Shown here: positions 5,867 through 13,585 of the stretch, in pieces
How the letters are laid out: each line of letters opens with the position of its first letter
Position numbering within the stretch: the stretch's first letter is position 1
Made by a program: the position numbers and the translations under genes
Assembly (NCBI GenBank): GCA_945890905.1
Contig: CAMDDI010000071.1
Span: 1-13,832, forward strand
Origin: Bacteriovorax stolpii
Lineage (GTDB): Bacteria > Bdellovibrionota > Bacteriovoracia > Bacteriovoracales > Bacteriovoracaceae
Length of the DNA stretch: 13,832 nt
Reading direction: 5' to 3'
The notes under the pieces: generated by a model
Databases searched by the model: none
Seen by the model: only the letters and a program-made list of their open reading frames with translations
Told to the model about the DNA's origin: nothing

Positions 5867-6460
5867 TTACTTAGTAGCTTTAATTGAGATATTCAAAGTG
5901 AAATCATCATTAATTGCCTTGTCTCCAAGACCTTTAAAAAATGATCCTGAACCATATTTTAGACCCCAAAGAGTTCTGTTTAGAGTGATGTTGGCATTAG
6001 CAGTCACTTCTTTGTCTGATTTTTTTACATCAGTAGCAAGGAAGGTTACCGGTCGCGTTTGACCAATCATTGTAAGATCCCCAGTTACTTCCAGGCCTTT
6101 AGCAGTTTTCTTTGAGCTTTTAATCACAAGTTTAGACTCGGGATATTTGGCCACATCAAAAAAATCTGGAGACGTCATGTGACCAATAAATTTTGCATTC
6201 ATCTCTTTGTCTGTAATATCTGTGGTAGTGAGAGATTTCATATCAACAACTACGTCACCGGCAGTGATTTCTTCGCCAAGAAAAGTCAAAGAACCAGATT
6301 TAACAGAGAGATTTCCGGTGTGCTGACCCGTTACTTTTTTACCCACCCAAACAACCGTAGTAGCGGTGGTGTCGATAGCATAAGTTTGAGTGAGAGCTTT
6401 ACCGCCTTGAGCGAAAGCTGAGGTAGAAACTGCGAGGCAAAGTGCCAATAATGTTTTCAT
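5867..6460 (-). CDS. YceI-family periplasmic lipid-binding protein
   Basis: This 197-residue protein belongs to the YceI family, secreted lipocalin-like beta-barrels that bind polyisoprenoids or other amphiphiles. A signal peptide covers residues 1-17 (ending SAFA before QGG). Family features are the opening YAIDTTATTVVWVGKK strand (27-42), TGQHTG (44-49), the KFIGHMTSPDFFDVAKYPES segment (89-108), GDLTMIGQTRPVTF (127-140) and the closing DDFTLNISI strand. Length and order are normal for the family. The ATG has an AAGGAG site four bases away. It is followed by a strong terminator and so is monocistronic. It diverges from a LysR-type regulator across 110 bases, the classic layout for a regulator and its target. 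The ligand cannot be told from sequence. Confidence 0.93.
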   Translation of the reverse strand: MKTLLALCLAVSTSAFAQGGKALTQTYAIDTTATTVVWVGKKVTGQHTGNLSVKSGSLTFLGEEITAGDVVVDMKSLTTTDITDKEMNAKFIGHMTSPDFFDVAKYPESKLVIKSSKKTAKGLEVTGDLTMIGQTRPVTFLATDVKKSDKEVTANANITLNRTLWGLKYGSGSFFKGLGDKAINDDFTLNISIKATK

Positions 6461-6481
6461 AAAACTCCTTATAGTTTTGAA

Positions 6482-6494
6482 ATCAAATTTTGAT
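6482..6494. promoter_or_regulatory. Perfect dyad between yceI and lysR, possible operator
   Basis: ATCAAA-T-TTTGAT is a perfect 13-base inverted repeat, 21 bases upstream of the yceI start. It lies where a LysR-type regulator could control that gene, although the spacing is not the textbook T-N11-A form. Confidence 0.35.
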
Positions 6495-6512
6495 CTTCAC
6501 ATCATGGGGGAT

Positions 6513-6537
6513 AATCTGATAAAAAAAAAGACAGATT
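6513..6537. promoter_or_regulatory. Second dyad and weak lysR promoter region
   Basis: AATCTG (6513-6518) and CAGATT (6532-6537) form an inverted repeat around an A-run. The right arm overlaps a weak -35-like AAGACA (6528-6533), which stands 17 bases from TATTAA (6551-6556). A regulator bound here could repress its own gene. Confidence 0.3.
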
Positions 6538-6570
6538 TTCTCATAAACTGTATTAAAAAAAGTTATCATT

Positions 6571-7452
6571 ATGACCTACGACCAAGTCCTTGTTTTTCAT
6601 AAGATAGTTGAACTCGGTAGCTTTAAAGCTGCTGCTGCGGAGCTAAATAAGACTCAACCCGCTATAAGTCTTTCTATCAAGAAATTAGAAGAAGAAATGG
6701 AAGCACTACTTTTTGACAGAAGTAGTTATAGGCCAACGCTCACCCCCCACGGACATGCTTTCTTTGAGAAATCTTTCCGTATTCTTCACGGAATGAATGA
6801 TCTGGAGAGTCTCACCAAGAGTTTTCGCAATAAAGAGGAGCCTGAGATTAGTATCGCCGTTGACGGAATCTCTCCTCTGCCTGATCTTTTGAAACTTTTT
6901 AAAACTTTCAGTGATCAGTATGTGAACACACGGCTTAATTTAAGCTTTGAGATCCTTTCTGAGACTGAAACCAGAGTCTTAAATCGTGAAGTCCAGTTTG
7001 GAATCACGCATTTTCTCTCGGAAAATAAGGATAGCTTAGAAATTATTCCTATTACCCATGTGAAAATGATTCCTGTTATGAGTCGAGAGCTTTTTGAAGA
7101 AAGGAGTGTGAAAACTCAACTTCAATTAGGTGAAATTGACCAAATTGTGGTGGGTGAGAAATCTAAGAGTAAAACTACTTTTGGGATTTTAGATCAAGGG
7201 AGAAAATGGCGTTTGATGGATAATAATTTTAAACGTGAGATCATTTTTGCAGGTCTGGGCTGGGGACATATGCCTGAGCATACCATTAAGCGGGAATTGG
7301 AAGAAAATAAATTAGTCATCCTTAATTTTGAGGACATCCATCCCCGGGTTCTGACGATTAATCTCATCCGCTTAAGAAAAAATCACATGGGGCCAGTGGC
7401 CCGTCAATTATGGGACAAACTCTCCCTTCTTTCTCATAGAACATCGATGTGA
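6571..7452 (+). CDS. LysR-family transcriptional regulator
   Basis: The 293-residue protein has the LysR N-terminal winged helix-turn-helix: residues 4-60 include FHKIVELGSFKAAAAELN, then TQPAISLSIKKLEEEM as recognition region and LFDRS...TPHG as the wing. A linker helix (61-87) leads to a substrate-binding-like effector domain (from about 92, EISIAVDG) of normal length. The effector is not predictable. It is divergent from the yceI-like gene and co-directional with the genes after it; 38 bases separate its stop from the start of the outer-membrane protein gene. It may therefore control either side. No ribosome binding site is seen, and the mRNA leader may be very short. The GTG overlapping its stop at 7449 is not a good start for the next gene. 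Confidence 0.93.
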   Translation: MTYDQVLVFHKIVELGSFKAAAAELNKTQPAISLSIKKLEEEMEALLFDRSSYRPTLTPHGHAFFEKSFRILHGMNDLESLTKSFRNKEEPEISIAVDGISPLPDLLKLFKTFSDQYVNTRLNLSFEILSETETRVLNREVQFGITHFLSENKDSLEIIPITHVKMIPVMSRELFEERSVKTQLQLGEIDQIVVGEKSKSKTTFGILDQGRKWRLMDNNFKREIIFAGLGWGHMPEHTIKRELEENKLVILNFEDIHPRVLTINLIRLRKNHMGPVARQLWDKLSLLSHRTSM

Positions 7453-7480
7453 AGCTTGTTAAGCTTTTCGGATCAACTCC

Positions 7481-7486
7481 GGAAGG
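7481..7486 (+). promoter_or_regulatory. Ribosome binding site deciding the outer-membrane protein start
   Basis: GGAAGG is followed by TTTT and the ATG at 7491. That ATG opens a proper signal peptide, whereas the upstream in-frame GTG at 7449 adds 14 polar residues. Confidence 0.65.
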
Positions 7487-7490
7487 TTTT

Positions 7491-10322
7491 ATGCTGCAAT
7501 TTCTCTTATGCTTAATTTTAAGTTCCTCTGTCTTTGCCGATGTCTTGGAGGGGCCTCTCAATATGGTTAATCCCATTGATTTTGAGCAGAACCCAACCCA
7601 TATTGAATGGAAAAAAATTGAGACTGAGCATTTTGAAATTATTTTTCCTGAAGAAATTGAATACTCTGCTCAGCGGGTGGCCCACTTAGTTGAAAAGGCT
7701 TACCCCTATGTTGCCCGTTCTTTAGAATCTCTCCCTCCTAAAATTCCTTTAGTTCTTCAAAATCAATCTACCCAATCCAATGGGTTTGTGACCCTAGCTC
7801 CCCGCCGCAGTGAATGGTATGTAACACCTGCCATTGATCCCGAAATAAATAATACAGAATGGCTCAAGACTTTATCCATTCATGAGTTTCGTCATGTGGT
7901 TCAGTTTCAAAAATCTCTTCAAGGATTTAATAAATTTTACTACATCATACTTGGAGAAATTGGTCAGGCCGTGGGAGTAGGACTCACGATGCCTCCTTGG
8001 TTTCTAGAAGGGGATGCAGTAGGAACTGAGACCGCTCTGACTTATGGTGGACGGGGAAGACTGCCTTTGTTTGACCGGGATTTAAGAACCCTACTCCTCT
8101 CCGGCAAAAAATTTGATTATGATAAGGCCCATCTTCGCTCTTATGCGGATTATGTTCCTAGTCACTATCTCTATGGATATTTTTACACCAGCTATCTGAG
8201 AAATCAATACGGAGACCTCATCTTGTCTAAACTAGTGGATGACGCCTCTAGAAGAAGTTATAATCCACTGACTTTTTATCACGCCATGGATAGCAAGACT
8301 GGTAACTTTGAGAAGTTCTACGAAAACACCATGAGGGATTTGATTCGCCAGTGGAAGGAAAAAGCTGATGCTCTTTCACCCACCCCTTACGAAGTTCAGA
8401 ATCTCAGAAACCGTCATGGATGGACTAACTTTTATTTCCCCCAGAAAACAAGTGATCAAAAAATTGTGGCCCTAAAAAGTGGACTCTCCTTTATTGATCA
8501 GTTTGTTTTAATCAATGGAAAAAAAGAGCAAACTCTTTTCTACCCAGGACCATTGATAAATCAGTACCCCTATAAACTTAGACAAGACAAGCTTGCTTTT
8601 GTAGAGTGGGAAATTGATCCAAGATGGGGTTATCGGGATTACTCACGAGTAAAAGTTTTTGATGTTAAGAAAAAAGAAATGGTGTTTGATCAGAGGAAGA
8701 CAAAGTTTCGACTGGCCGTACTCAATCACTTATCTGATAAAATTCTTCTCTCCGAATGGGATGAAAAGCAAGGTCAATCTTTGGTGGTAATGGATTTTTC
8801 ACAGAAAGAAATTTTCCGGCAAGTTTATCCCAGAGAAGAAGTCATTACCAGTCTCGATTGGATTTCTGATGATGAAGTCGTTCTCGTGCTCAAAGATGAA
8901 GCAGGATTCAAGAGTTTAATAAAATATACACTAAGCTCTCAGTCCCAAGTGACCTTGGTCAACAAATCACAGAACAATCTAGGATTTGTGACCGCAGAAG
9001 AGGGTCATGTCTTCTATGAGTCTCCTGAGTCAGGGATTGATAATATTTTTCTTTATACCCCTCAAGGCCCGCGTCAAATCACCAGTGCACTTTTTGGGGC
9101 CTATGCTCCTCATCTAAAAAATGGCGAACTTATCTACAACGATTACACCGTTAAAGGTATGAACGTTGTGAAAAAGAATCTACGCTGGGAAGAAGAGCAG
9201 AAATCTTCAGACAGCTTTGTGCCCGTGTATGAAAAATTCTCTCAGAAAGAAGATATCGCAAGTTTAGAATCAGATCTTTTGAAAAAAGAAAATTATCCTA
9301 CTAAAAAATATGGGCAATTTAAAAATGCTCTAAACTTTCACAGTTGGATGCTGCTAGCTCCACCACTGTCTCCATCAGTTGAGCTTGCGGCCTATTCAAG
9401 AGATATCTTGAATAAGTTTGCCTTAAGTTTTGGTGGGGCCTACAACCTCAATGAGCACACCACTCAAGGTTTTGTCCAAGCTAGTTGGTCTCATTTGTAT
9501 CCAGTGATAGATTTACGCGGGGCCTACGGAACCCGCCAGCAAGATATCCGTCAGAGCGGAAGAACTACCGATAACCGCTGGGAAGAAGGGACCATAGAGA
9601 CCGGTATTCAAGTACCTTGGAAGAAAATTGTTGGGCGCTTTACTCAGAGTTTTACCGCCAGGGCCTTTTCAAAAATTATTAAGGTGACAAATAAAATTGG
9701 AAACCGTGGGGATATTAATGATGGGGCCTTGTATTCACCAGGAGTAAACTTTTTCTATACGGTTCAATCCCGTATGGCCCGTAGAGATCTGTATCCTCAG
9801 TGGGGATTTTGGGTCAACGCTCATTCTGAAAAGGGACATGACATCAGTGGAGTAGATCAGAGTGGATCGCTAAATTCTTTTGATAGCAGAATTTTTTTAC
9901 CAGGATTTGATTATCATCATTCCTTCTTTCATCAGATTGCTTTTGAGAGACAAAAAAATCGCTACTATGAATATCCTAGTTATATTTTTTATCCTCGAGG
10001 AACCCGAAGTTATTTTTTGCAAGAGTTTGCGAAGTACTCAGGTAACTACACCATGCCTCTGTTAACTCCTGATTGGCATTGGTCACGCTATCTTTATCTG
10101 AAGCGTCTCTCATTAAACCTGTTCTATGATTATCTCCAAGGCAGATACCGCACCTATCAGTACACTTCAGCATCCACTGGTTGGGAAGTACTCCTTGAAA
10201 CTCATATCTTGCGCATATTCCTTCCCATTACTTTCGGTATACGAGGAAGTTATTTGCTCAAAGGTGAGAAGAAATCGGACAACTATGAAATTTTCCTCAG
10301 CCAGGCCTTGGGAGTCTTTTAA
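7491..10322 (+). CDS. Outer-membrane protein: HExxH domain, beta-propeller, Omp85-like barrel
   Basis: The 943-residue protein starts with a signal peptide (1-16, SSSVFA). Residues about 35-295 form a gluzincin-like domain: HEFRH with His131, Glu132 and His135, and a downstream WFLEGDA with Glu173 as third metal ligand, as in MA-clan metallopeptidases. Residues about 300-590 show repeated strand-turn blocks like TolB/PD40 propellers. Residues about 600-943 alternate as in an outer-membrane barrel. They contain a YPRGTRS segment (Arg836-Gly837) resembling the RG motif of Omp85 proteins, and end in Phe, the usual barrel-assembly signal. The start at 7491 replaces an in-frame GTG at 7449. The gene overlaps the next by 38 bases. 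Propeller and barrel boundaries are approximate. Proteolysis is inferred from HExxH only, and the function is unknown. Confidence 0.8.
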   Translation: MLQFLLCLILSSSVFADVLEGPLNMVNPIDFEQNPTHIEWKKIETEHFEIIFPEEIEYSAQRVAHLVEKAYPYVARSLESLPPKIPLVLQNQSTQSNGFVTLAPRRSEWYVTPAIDPEINNTEWLKTLSIHEFRHVVQFQKSLQGFNKFYYIILGEIGQAVGVGLTMPPWFLEGDAVGTETALTYGGRGRLPLFDRDLRTLLLSGKKFDYDKAHLRSYADYVPSHYLYGYFYTSYLRNQYGDLILSKLVDDASRRSYNPLTFYHAMDSKTGNFEKFYENTMRDLIRQWKEKADALSPTPYEVQNLRNRHGWTNFYFPQKTSDQKIVALKSGLSFIDQFVLINGKKEQTLFYPGPLINQYPYKLRQDKLAFVEWEIDPRWGYRDYSRVKVFDVKKKEMVFDQRKTKFRLAVLNHLSDKILLSEWDEKQGQSLVVMDFSQKEIFRQVYPREEVITSLDWISDDEVVLVLKDEAGFKSLIKYTLSSQSQVTLVNKSQNNLGFVTAEEGHVFYESPESGIDNIFLYTPQGPRQITSALFGAYAPHLKNGELIYNDYTVKGMNVVKKNLRWEEEQKSSDSFVPVYEKFSQKEDIASLESDLLKKENYPTKKYGQFKNALNFHSWMLLAPPLSPSVELAAYSRDILNKFALSFGGAYNLNEHTTQGFVQASWSHLYPVIDLRGAYGTRQQDIRQSGRTTDNRWEEGTIETGIQVPWKKIVGRFTQSFTARAFSKIIKVTNKIGNRGDINDGALYSPGVNFFYTVQSRMARRDLYPQWGFWVNAHSEKGHDISGVDQSGSLNSFDSRIFLPGFDYHHSFFHQIAFERQKNRYYEYPSYIFYPRGTRSYFLQEFAKYSGNYTMPLLTPDWHWSRYLYLKRLSLNLFYDYLQGRYRTYQYTSASTGWEVLLETHILRIFLPITFGIRGSYLLKGEKKSDNYEIFLSQALGVF

Positions 10323-11310
10323 TTCTCTTTTTTCATTTGTTCACGAAGACATTGAAAAAGAAGTTGAGGATAAACCAGGACACTATTTAGGTCATCACTC
10401 TGAGGCCCTTTATACAAGCCTAGTAGATTTCTACCGGATCATGCATCATCCAAGTGTAAAAGGTCACTGGGTTGATCTAGGTGCAGGGATAGGATCCAGT
10501 GCCCTTTTATATGCTTCACTCTTTCCCGATAGACAGGCTCAGGCCCTAGAAATTTCCAAAGCGCGAATTGAAGCAGGCAGAAGAATTCAAAAGCAGCATG
10601 AGATTCACAATGCGCAACTCCTTCATTGTGACTTGCTCCATGATCCTGTACCTGTTGCCGATACCTACTTTCTATATTTTCCTACAGGTATAGTGCTCGA
10701 TCGTATTTTGAATTTGCTTTATCTACGTCAACATCCATTCACGTTAATTGCCATTGAGTCCCATGGAGATCTTCTGAGTCGCTTGGAGCAGGAGAGATGG
10801 TTAAAACCACAAGGGTCCATGAAATTAGAATCGGTCCGTCATCATCCTGAAGCGATATTTTATGGCACAAATTTCTCTGCTTCGGTTAATACCCACAGGC
10901 CCTTTGATATAAGTTTTCAGGCCAAATATCTTTTTATCAAAGAACTAGATCAAGAGTGGATAGGGGAGAGTTTTGGACTTACTTATCATGCTGAAAATAA
11001 ATTTGATCTTCTTACACCACCGCGCACTATTGAATGGTCCTCTGTTCAAAAGGTAGCTGATCTGCATGAAATACCACAACATCTCCGTTTAAGTCTTGGA
11101 CTCAGAAGGCTAGGTGAGCTCCAAATCAGCACTCCCTCAGGAAAATATGCAGGAATCATCCGTAAAATCACAGTTAAGCCAGGCTTTTCAGTAGAAATAT
11201 CAACTGGAGAAAAGATAGAATGGGCGCATATCCTTTCAATCTATTGGGGCACCATACTATGTTACGATTCGTCCTTGGGTTTCTCTTTCTTGCCAGTTGT
11301 TCCACTGTAA
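10285..11310 (+). CDS. Class I SAM-dependent methyltransferase, substrate unknown
   Basis: The 341-residue protein has a Rossmann SAM-binding start: VDLGAGIGSSALLYAS (motif I, 63-78), then acidic Glu89 in QALEIS, CDL at 115-117 and YFLYFPTG (128-135) near the motif IV position. The catalytic part ends near 180. The remaining 160 residues form an unassigned C-terminal domain with many strands (for example IEWSSVQKV, GIIRKITVKPG). The layout loosely recalls DOT1-like methyltransferases, but I cannot name the family. The start is ATG 10285, inside the last 38 bases of the outer-membrane protein gene; an open frame extends further upstream but is only a shadow of that gene. No signal peptide, so cytoplasmic. 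The overlap with both neighbours marks it as part of one operon. Confidence 0.75.
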   Translation: MKFSSARPWESFNSLFSFVHEDIEKEVEDKPGHYLGHHSEALYTSLVDFYRIMHHPSVKGHWVDLGAGIGSSALLYASLFPDRQAQALEISKARIEAGRRIQKQHEIHNAQLLHCDLLHDPVPVADTYFLYFPTGIVLDRILNLLYLRQHPFTLIAIESHGDLLSRLEQERWLKPQGSMKLESVRHHPEAIFYGTNFSASVNTHRPFDISFQAKYLFIKELDQEWIGESFGLTYHAENKFDLLTPPRTIEWSSVQKVADLHEIPQHLRLSLGLRRLGELQISTPSGKYAGIIRKITVKPGFSVEISTGEKIEWAHILSIYWGTILCYDSSLGFSFLPVVPL

Positions 11311-12266
11311 AAAATGGTGGGGATAATTCTTATCTCTACTATCCAACAACTTCGTATTCTCAAGAATCACTCAAAGAGATAGCACCTAACGTAATTGAAA
11401 CTTTGAAGCGTGATCCTTCTGTAGGAAAAGTTGATCAACTCTTTGATCCTAAACTTCCTGACATCAAACGAGTGGCCATTGTCGTGTTTGAGAGCGTTCT
11501 TCAAGTCACTCGTGAAGGTTTAAGTAAAGAAGATCGTGTGTATTTAAGTGATCAAGGTAAGCAACTTCTCACCGAAAAAATGTTAAGTATTTGGGAGCAA
11601 ACTCTTCCTACGGTTATTCCTGAACTCGATTATGTCAAAGCTTCTAAGATCAAAAAGATTAAATCTCTTGAGCAGTACGGAAGTCTGGAAAAAGATTTTG
11701 TATTAAGTAATAAAACTACCATTGATCCTGATGACATCTTTTATCTTAAAAAGGGAAAACTCACCACAATGAATGCAGTGATGAATCCCCGAGGTATGAG
11801 AGATGTTTCCGCACTTCTTGTTCCGGCTTCAGAGCTAATGTCGGGACCAAAATGGTCTGAGCATCAAAAGCATTACTTAAACGATATTGCTAAGGAATTG
11901 AAACTTGATGCTGTTATCGTGGTGATGACCGAAGTTGATTGGACCTCTTCTCGCATGGATAAAAATTCAGGTGAGCACACTCCCGAAGCCATGAATATTT
12001 CTTTGAGCACTTCTGTACTTGTTCCCTTTACCCGTTATGAAGAGCGTCTGAGTTTAGTCGGAATTAAAGAAGCTCCGAAACACACGGTCTGCTTTCGCAC
12101 TTACAAATCAAAAGTGTCTTTTTCCATTAGCATTACCGTTCCTAAAGAGGAGCAAACTTTCTCCCACATTGAAAAAGAAGTCTTAAATCCGATGCTTAAA
12201 ACTTATACCGATCTCACCATCATGACTGCTGATCAAATGGGTGAAGACATAAAGAAAACCTATTAA
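11259..12266 (+). CDS. Predicted lipoprotein, function unknown
   Basis: With the ATG at 11259 the product has 335 residues and a short lipoprotein signal: one Arg, a hydrophobic run, then Leu-Ala-Ser-Cys with Cys14 as lipidation site. Ser at +2 would favour the outer membrane by enterobacterial rules. The mature part (KRVAIVVFES near 60, AVIVVMTEVDW near 220) looks like an alternating alpha/beta domain. No catalytic motif is visible and I do not recognise the family. The start lies 52 bases inside the methyltransferase gene. An alternative ATG at 11220, with GGAG ten bases before it, would add 13 residues and give a more usual signal length, so the start is open. The stop overlaps the next ATG by one base (TAATG), a strong sign of translational coupling. 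Confidence 0.8.
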   Translation: MLRFVLGFLFLASCSTVKNGGDNSYLYYPTTSYSQESLKEIAPNVIETLKRDPSVGKVDQLFDPKLPDIKRVAIVVFESVLQVTREGLSKEDRVYLSDQGKQLLTEKMLSIWEQTLPTVIPELDYVKASKIKKIKSLEQYGSLEKDFVLSNKTTIDPDDIFYLKKGKLTTMNAVMNPRGMRDVSALLVPASELMSGPKWSEHQKHYLNDIAKELKLDAVIVVMTEVDWTSSRMDKNSGEHTPEAMNISLSTSVLVPFTRYEERLSLVGIKEAPKHTVCFRTYKSKVSFSISITVPKEEQTFSHIEKEVLNPMLKTYTDLTIMTADQMGEDIKKTY

Positions 12267-13477
12267 TGGAAAGAAATCAGTTCCTTCGTCGAGTAAAATT
12301 TATTATGAAATTTGGCCGAGCTCTGCACGCAGTGGGGTCTCCTGCACATACTCTCGAAGCAACCATGCAAGACATGTGTCAGTTGTTTGGTATCAAGGGC
12401 AGCATTGTTTCTCTACCCACAGCGATCTTTTCGAGCTTTAGTTATGAAGACGAAGAAATCACAAAAATTGAACGCGTAGAACCCATGGGTGTTGACTTAG
12501 GGAAACTGGCCAAGGTTGATTTGATTTCTCGAGAAGTGATCTCAGGGCAGATGAGTTATGAAGATGGCAATTTGAAGTTGGACGAAGTTTTGACCTCACA
12601 AGATCCTTACGGCAAGCGTTTTCGTGTGGTGTGCTTTATTATCTTTGCGGCCGGATTCATGGTTCTCTTTGGTGGCACATGGGGTGATTTTTTTGCTGCC
12701 ACCTTTGTGGGTGCCCTTATCGGATTTTTATCTTTATTTCGTCCTATAGGAATTGTGGCCCAACTCTTTGAGGCCATCGTCGCCGTAGTGGCAGCTCTGG
12801 TAACTTATCTTATTTCAAAACTTATTCCTGATCTCAATATTGGTGTAGTCATTTTATCTGGACTGATTATTTTTATGCCCGGATTATACATCACTATCGC
12901 CATCGCAGAAATTGCTACGCAAAATCTCACCTCGGGAACTTCCCGCTTGGTAGGTGGTGCGATGATTCTTTTAAAACTCACTTTCGGAGTTTTCATTGGA
13001 AGCAAAATTGCGAGCTGGTTTCATTTTCCTTCTTTGAATATGACCTTTGATACCATTCCATCATGGGTCGCCATTATCACTCTTCCTATCACGGCCCTCA
13101 TGACCACAGTTCATCTAAAGGCTTTGCGCTCGGACTGGAAGTGGGTGACTGTGGCCGGAATTTTTGGATTCTGTTGCGCTAAAATAGGGGCGAAGTATTT
13201 AGGCCCTGAATTGGGAATGTTTTTTGGTGGGGCCTGCGTGGGGGCCATGAGTAATATTTTTGCCCGTTTAATGAATAGGCCTTCTTCTATATTTCAATTT
13301 CCTGGAATACTTCTTCTTGTTCCGGGTTCAGTTGGGTACCGATCTTTGAGCTTTCTCTTTGAAAGAGATGTGCTTGGAGGTCTAGATACTGCGTTTAGTA
13401 TGATCACTCTTGCCATGAGTCTCGTGGTAGGAATCTTCCTTGGAAATATTCTGGTTAAGCCTCGTCAAAGTCTGTAA
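12266..13477 (+). CDS. ThrE-family threonine/serine exporter
   Basis: The 403-residue protein matches ThrE, the inner-membrane threonine/serine exporter family, with both halves (DUF1212-like and DUF3815-like) in one chain. Residues 1-115 are the soluble N-terminal part, with GSPAHTLE (24-31) typical of the family. About ten membrane segments follow from residue 119. MPGLYITIAIAEIATQNLTSGTSR (204-227) and the PGILLLVPGSVGYRS stretch (346-360) are the recurring PG and SG.SR motifs of the two halves. The start overlaps the stop of the lipoprotein gene. Substrate is assigned by family only; other small amino acids are possible. Its placement in an operon with envelope proteins is unusual and unexplained. 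Confidence 0.9.
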   Translation: MERNQFLRRVKFIMKFGRALHAVGSPAHTLEATMQDMCQLFGIKGSIVSLPTAIFSSFSYEDEEITKIERVEPMGVDLGKLAKVDLISREVISGQMSYEDGNLKLDEVLTSQDPYGKRFRVVCFIIFAAGFMVLFGGTWGDFFAATFVGALIGFLSLFRPIGIVAQLFEAIVAVVAALVTYLISKLIPDLNIGVVILSGLIIFMPGLYITIAIAEIATQNLTSGTSRLVGGAMILLKLTFGVFIGSKIASWFHFPSLNMTFDTIPSWVAIITLPITALMTTVHLKALRSDWKWVTVAGIFGFCCAKIGAKYLGPELGMFFGGACVGAMSNIFARLMNRPSSIFQFPGILLLVPGSVGYRSLSFLFERDVLGGLDTAFSMITLAMSLVVGIFLGNILVKPRQSL

Positions 13478-13525
13478 GGAAGCTTCGAAATTGAGTTAGA
13501 AGATACAGTTCTTGCCTAGTTGTGG

Positions 13526-13540
13526 CCTACTCCTGGTAGG
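13526..13540 (+). other. Small hairpin after the ThrE gene
   Basis: CCTAC and GTAGG form a 5-base-pair stem with loop TCCTG about 50 bases after the ThrE stop. No T-run follows, so it is at best a weak or Rho-linked end. I see no other clear terminator between 13478 and 13585. Confidence 0.2.
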
Positions 13541-13585
13541 GGCATACTTAATGTAAGATTACCCATTGAATCCAGGATGGTATCA

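Noticed and set aside
7449..7490. GTG start overlapping the lysR stop for the outer-membrane protein
   Set aside because: It adds 14 polar residues before a normal signal peptide and has no ribosome binding site, whereas ATG 7491 has GGAAGG and opens the signal peptide directly.
10126..10284. Upstream extension of the methyltransferase frame
   Set aside because: This stretch is coding for the outer-membrane barrel in another frame, and its translation shows no domain. The ATG at 10285 is the better start.
11220..11258. Longer start for the lipoprotein before the ThrE gene
   Set aside because: It puts 13 uncharged residues before a signal sequence that works from 11259. It is kept as an open alternative because GGAG lies before it.
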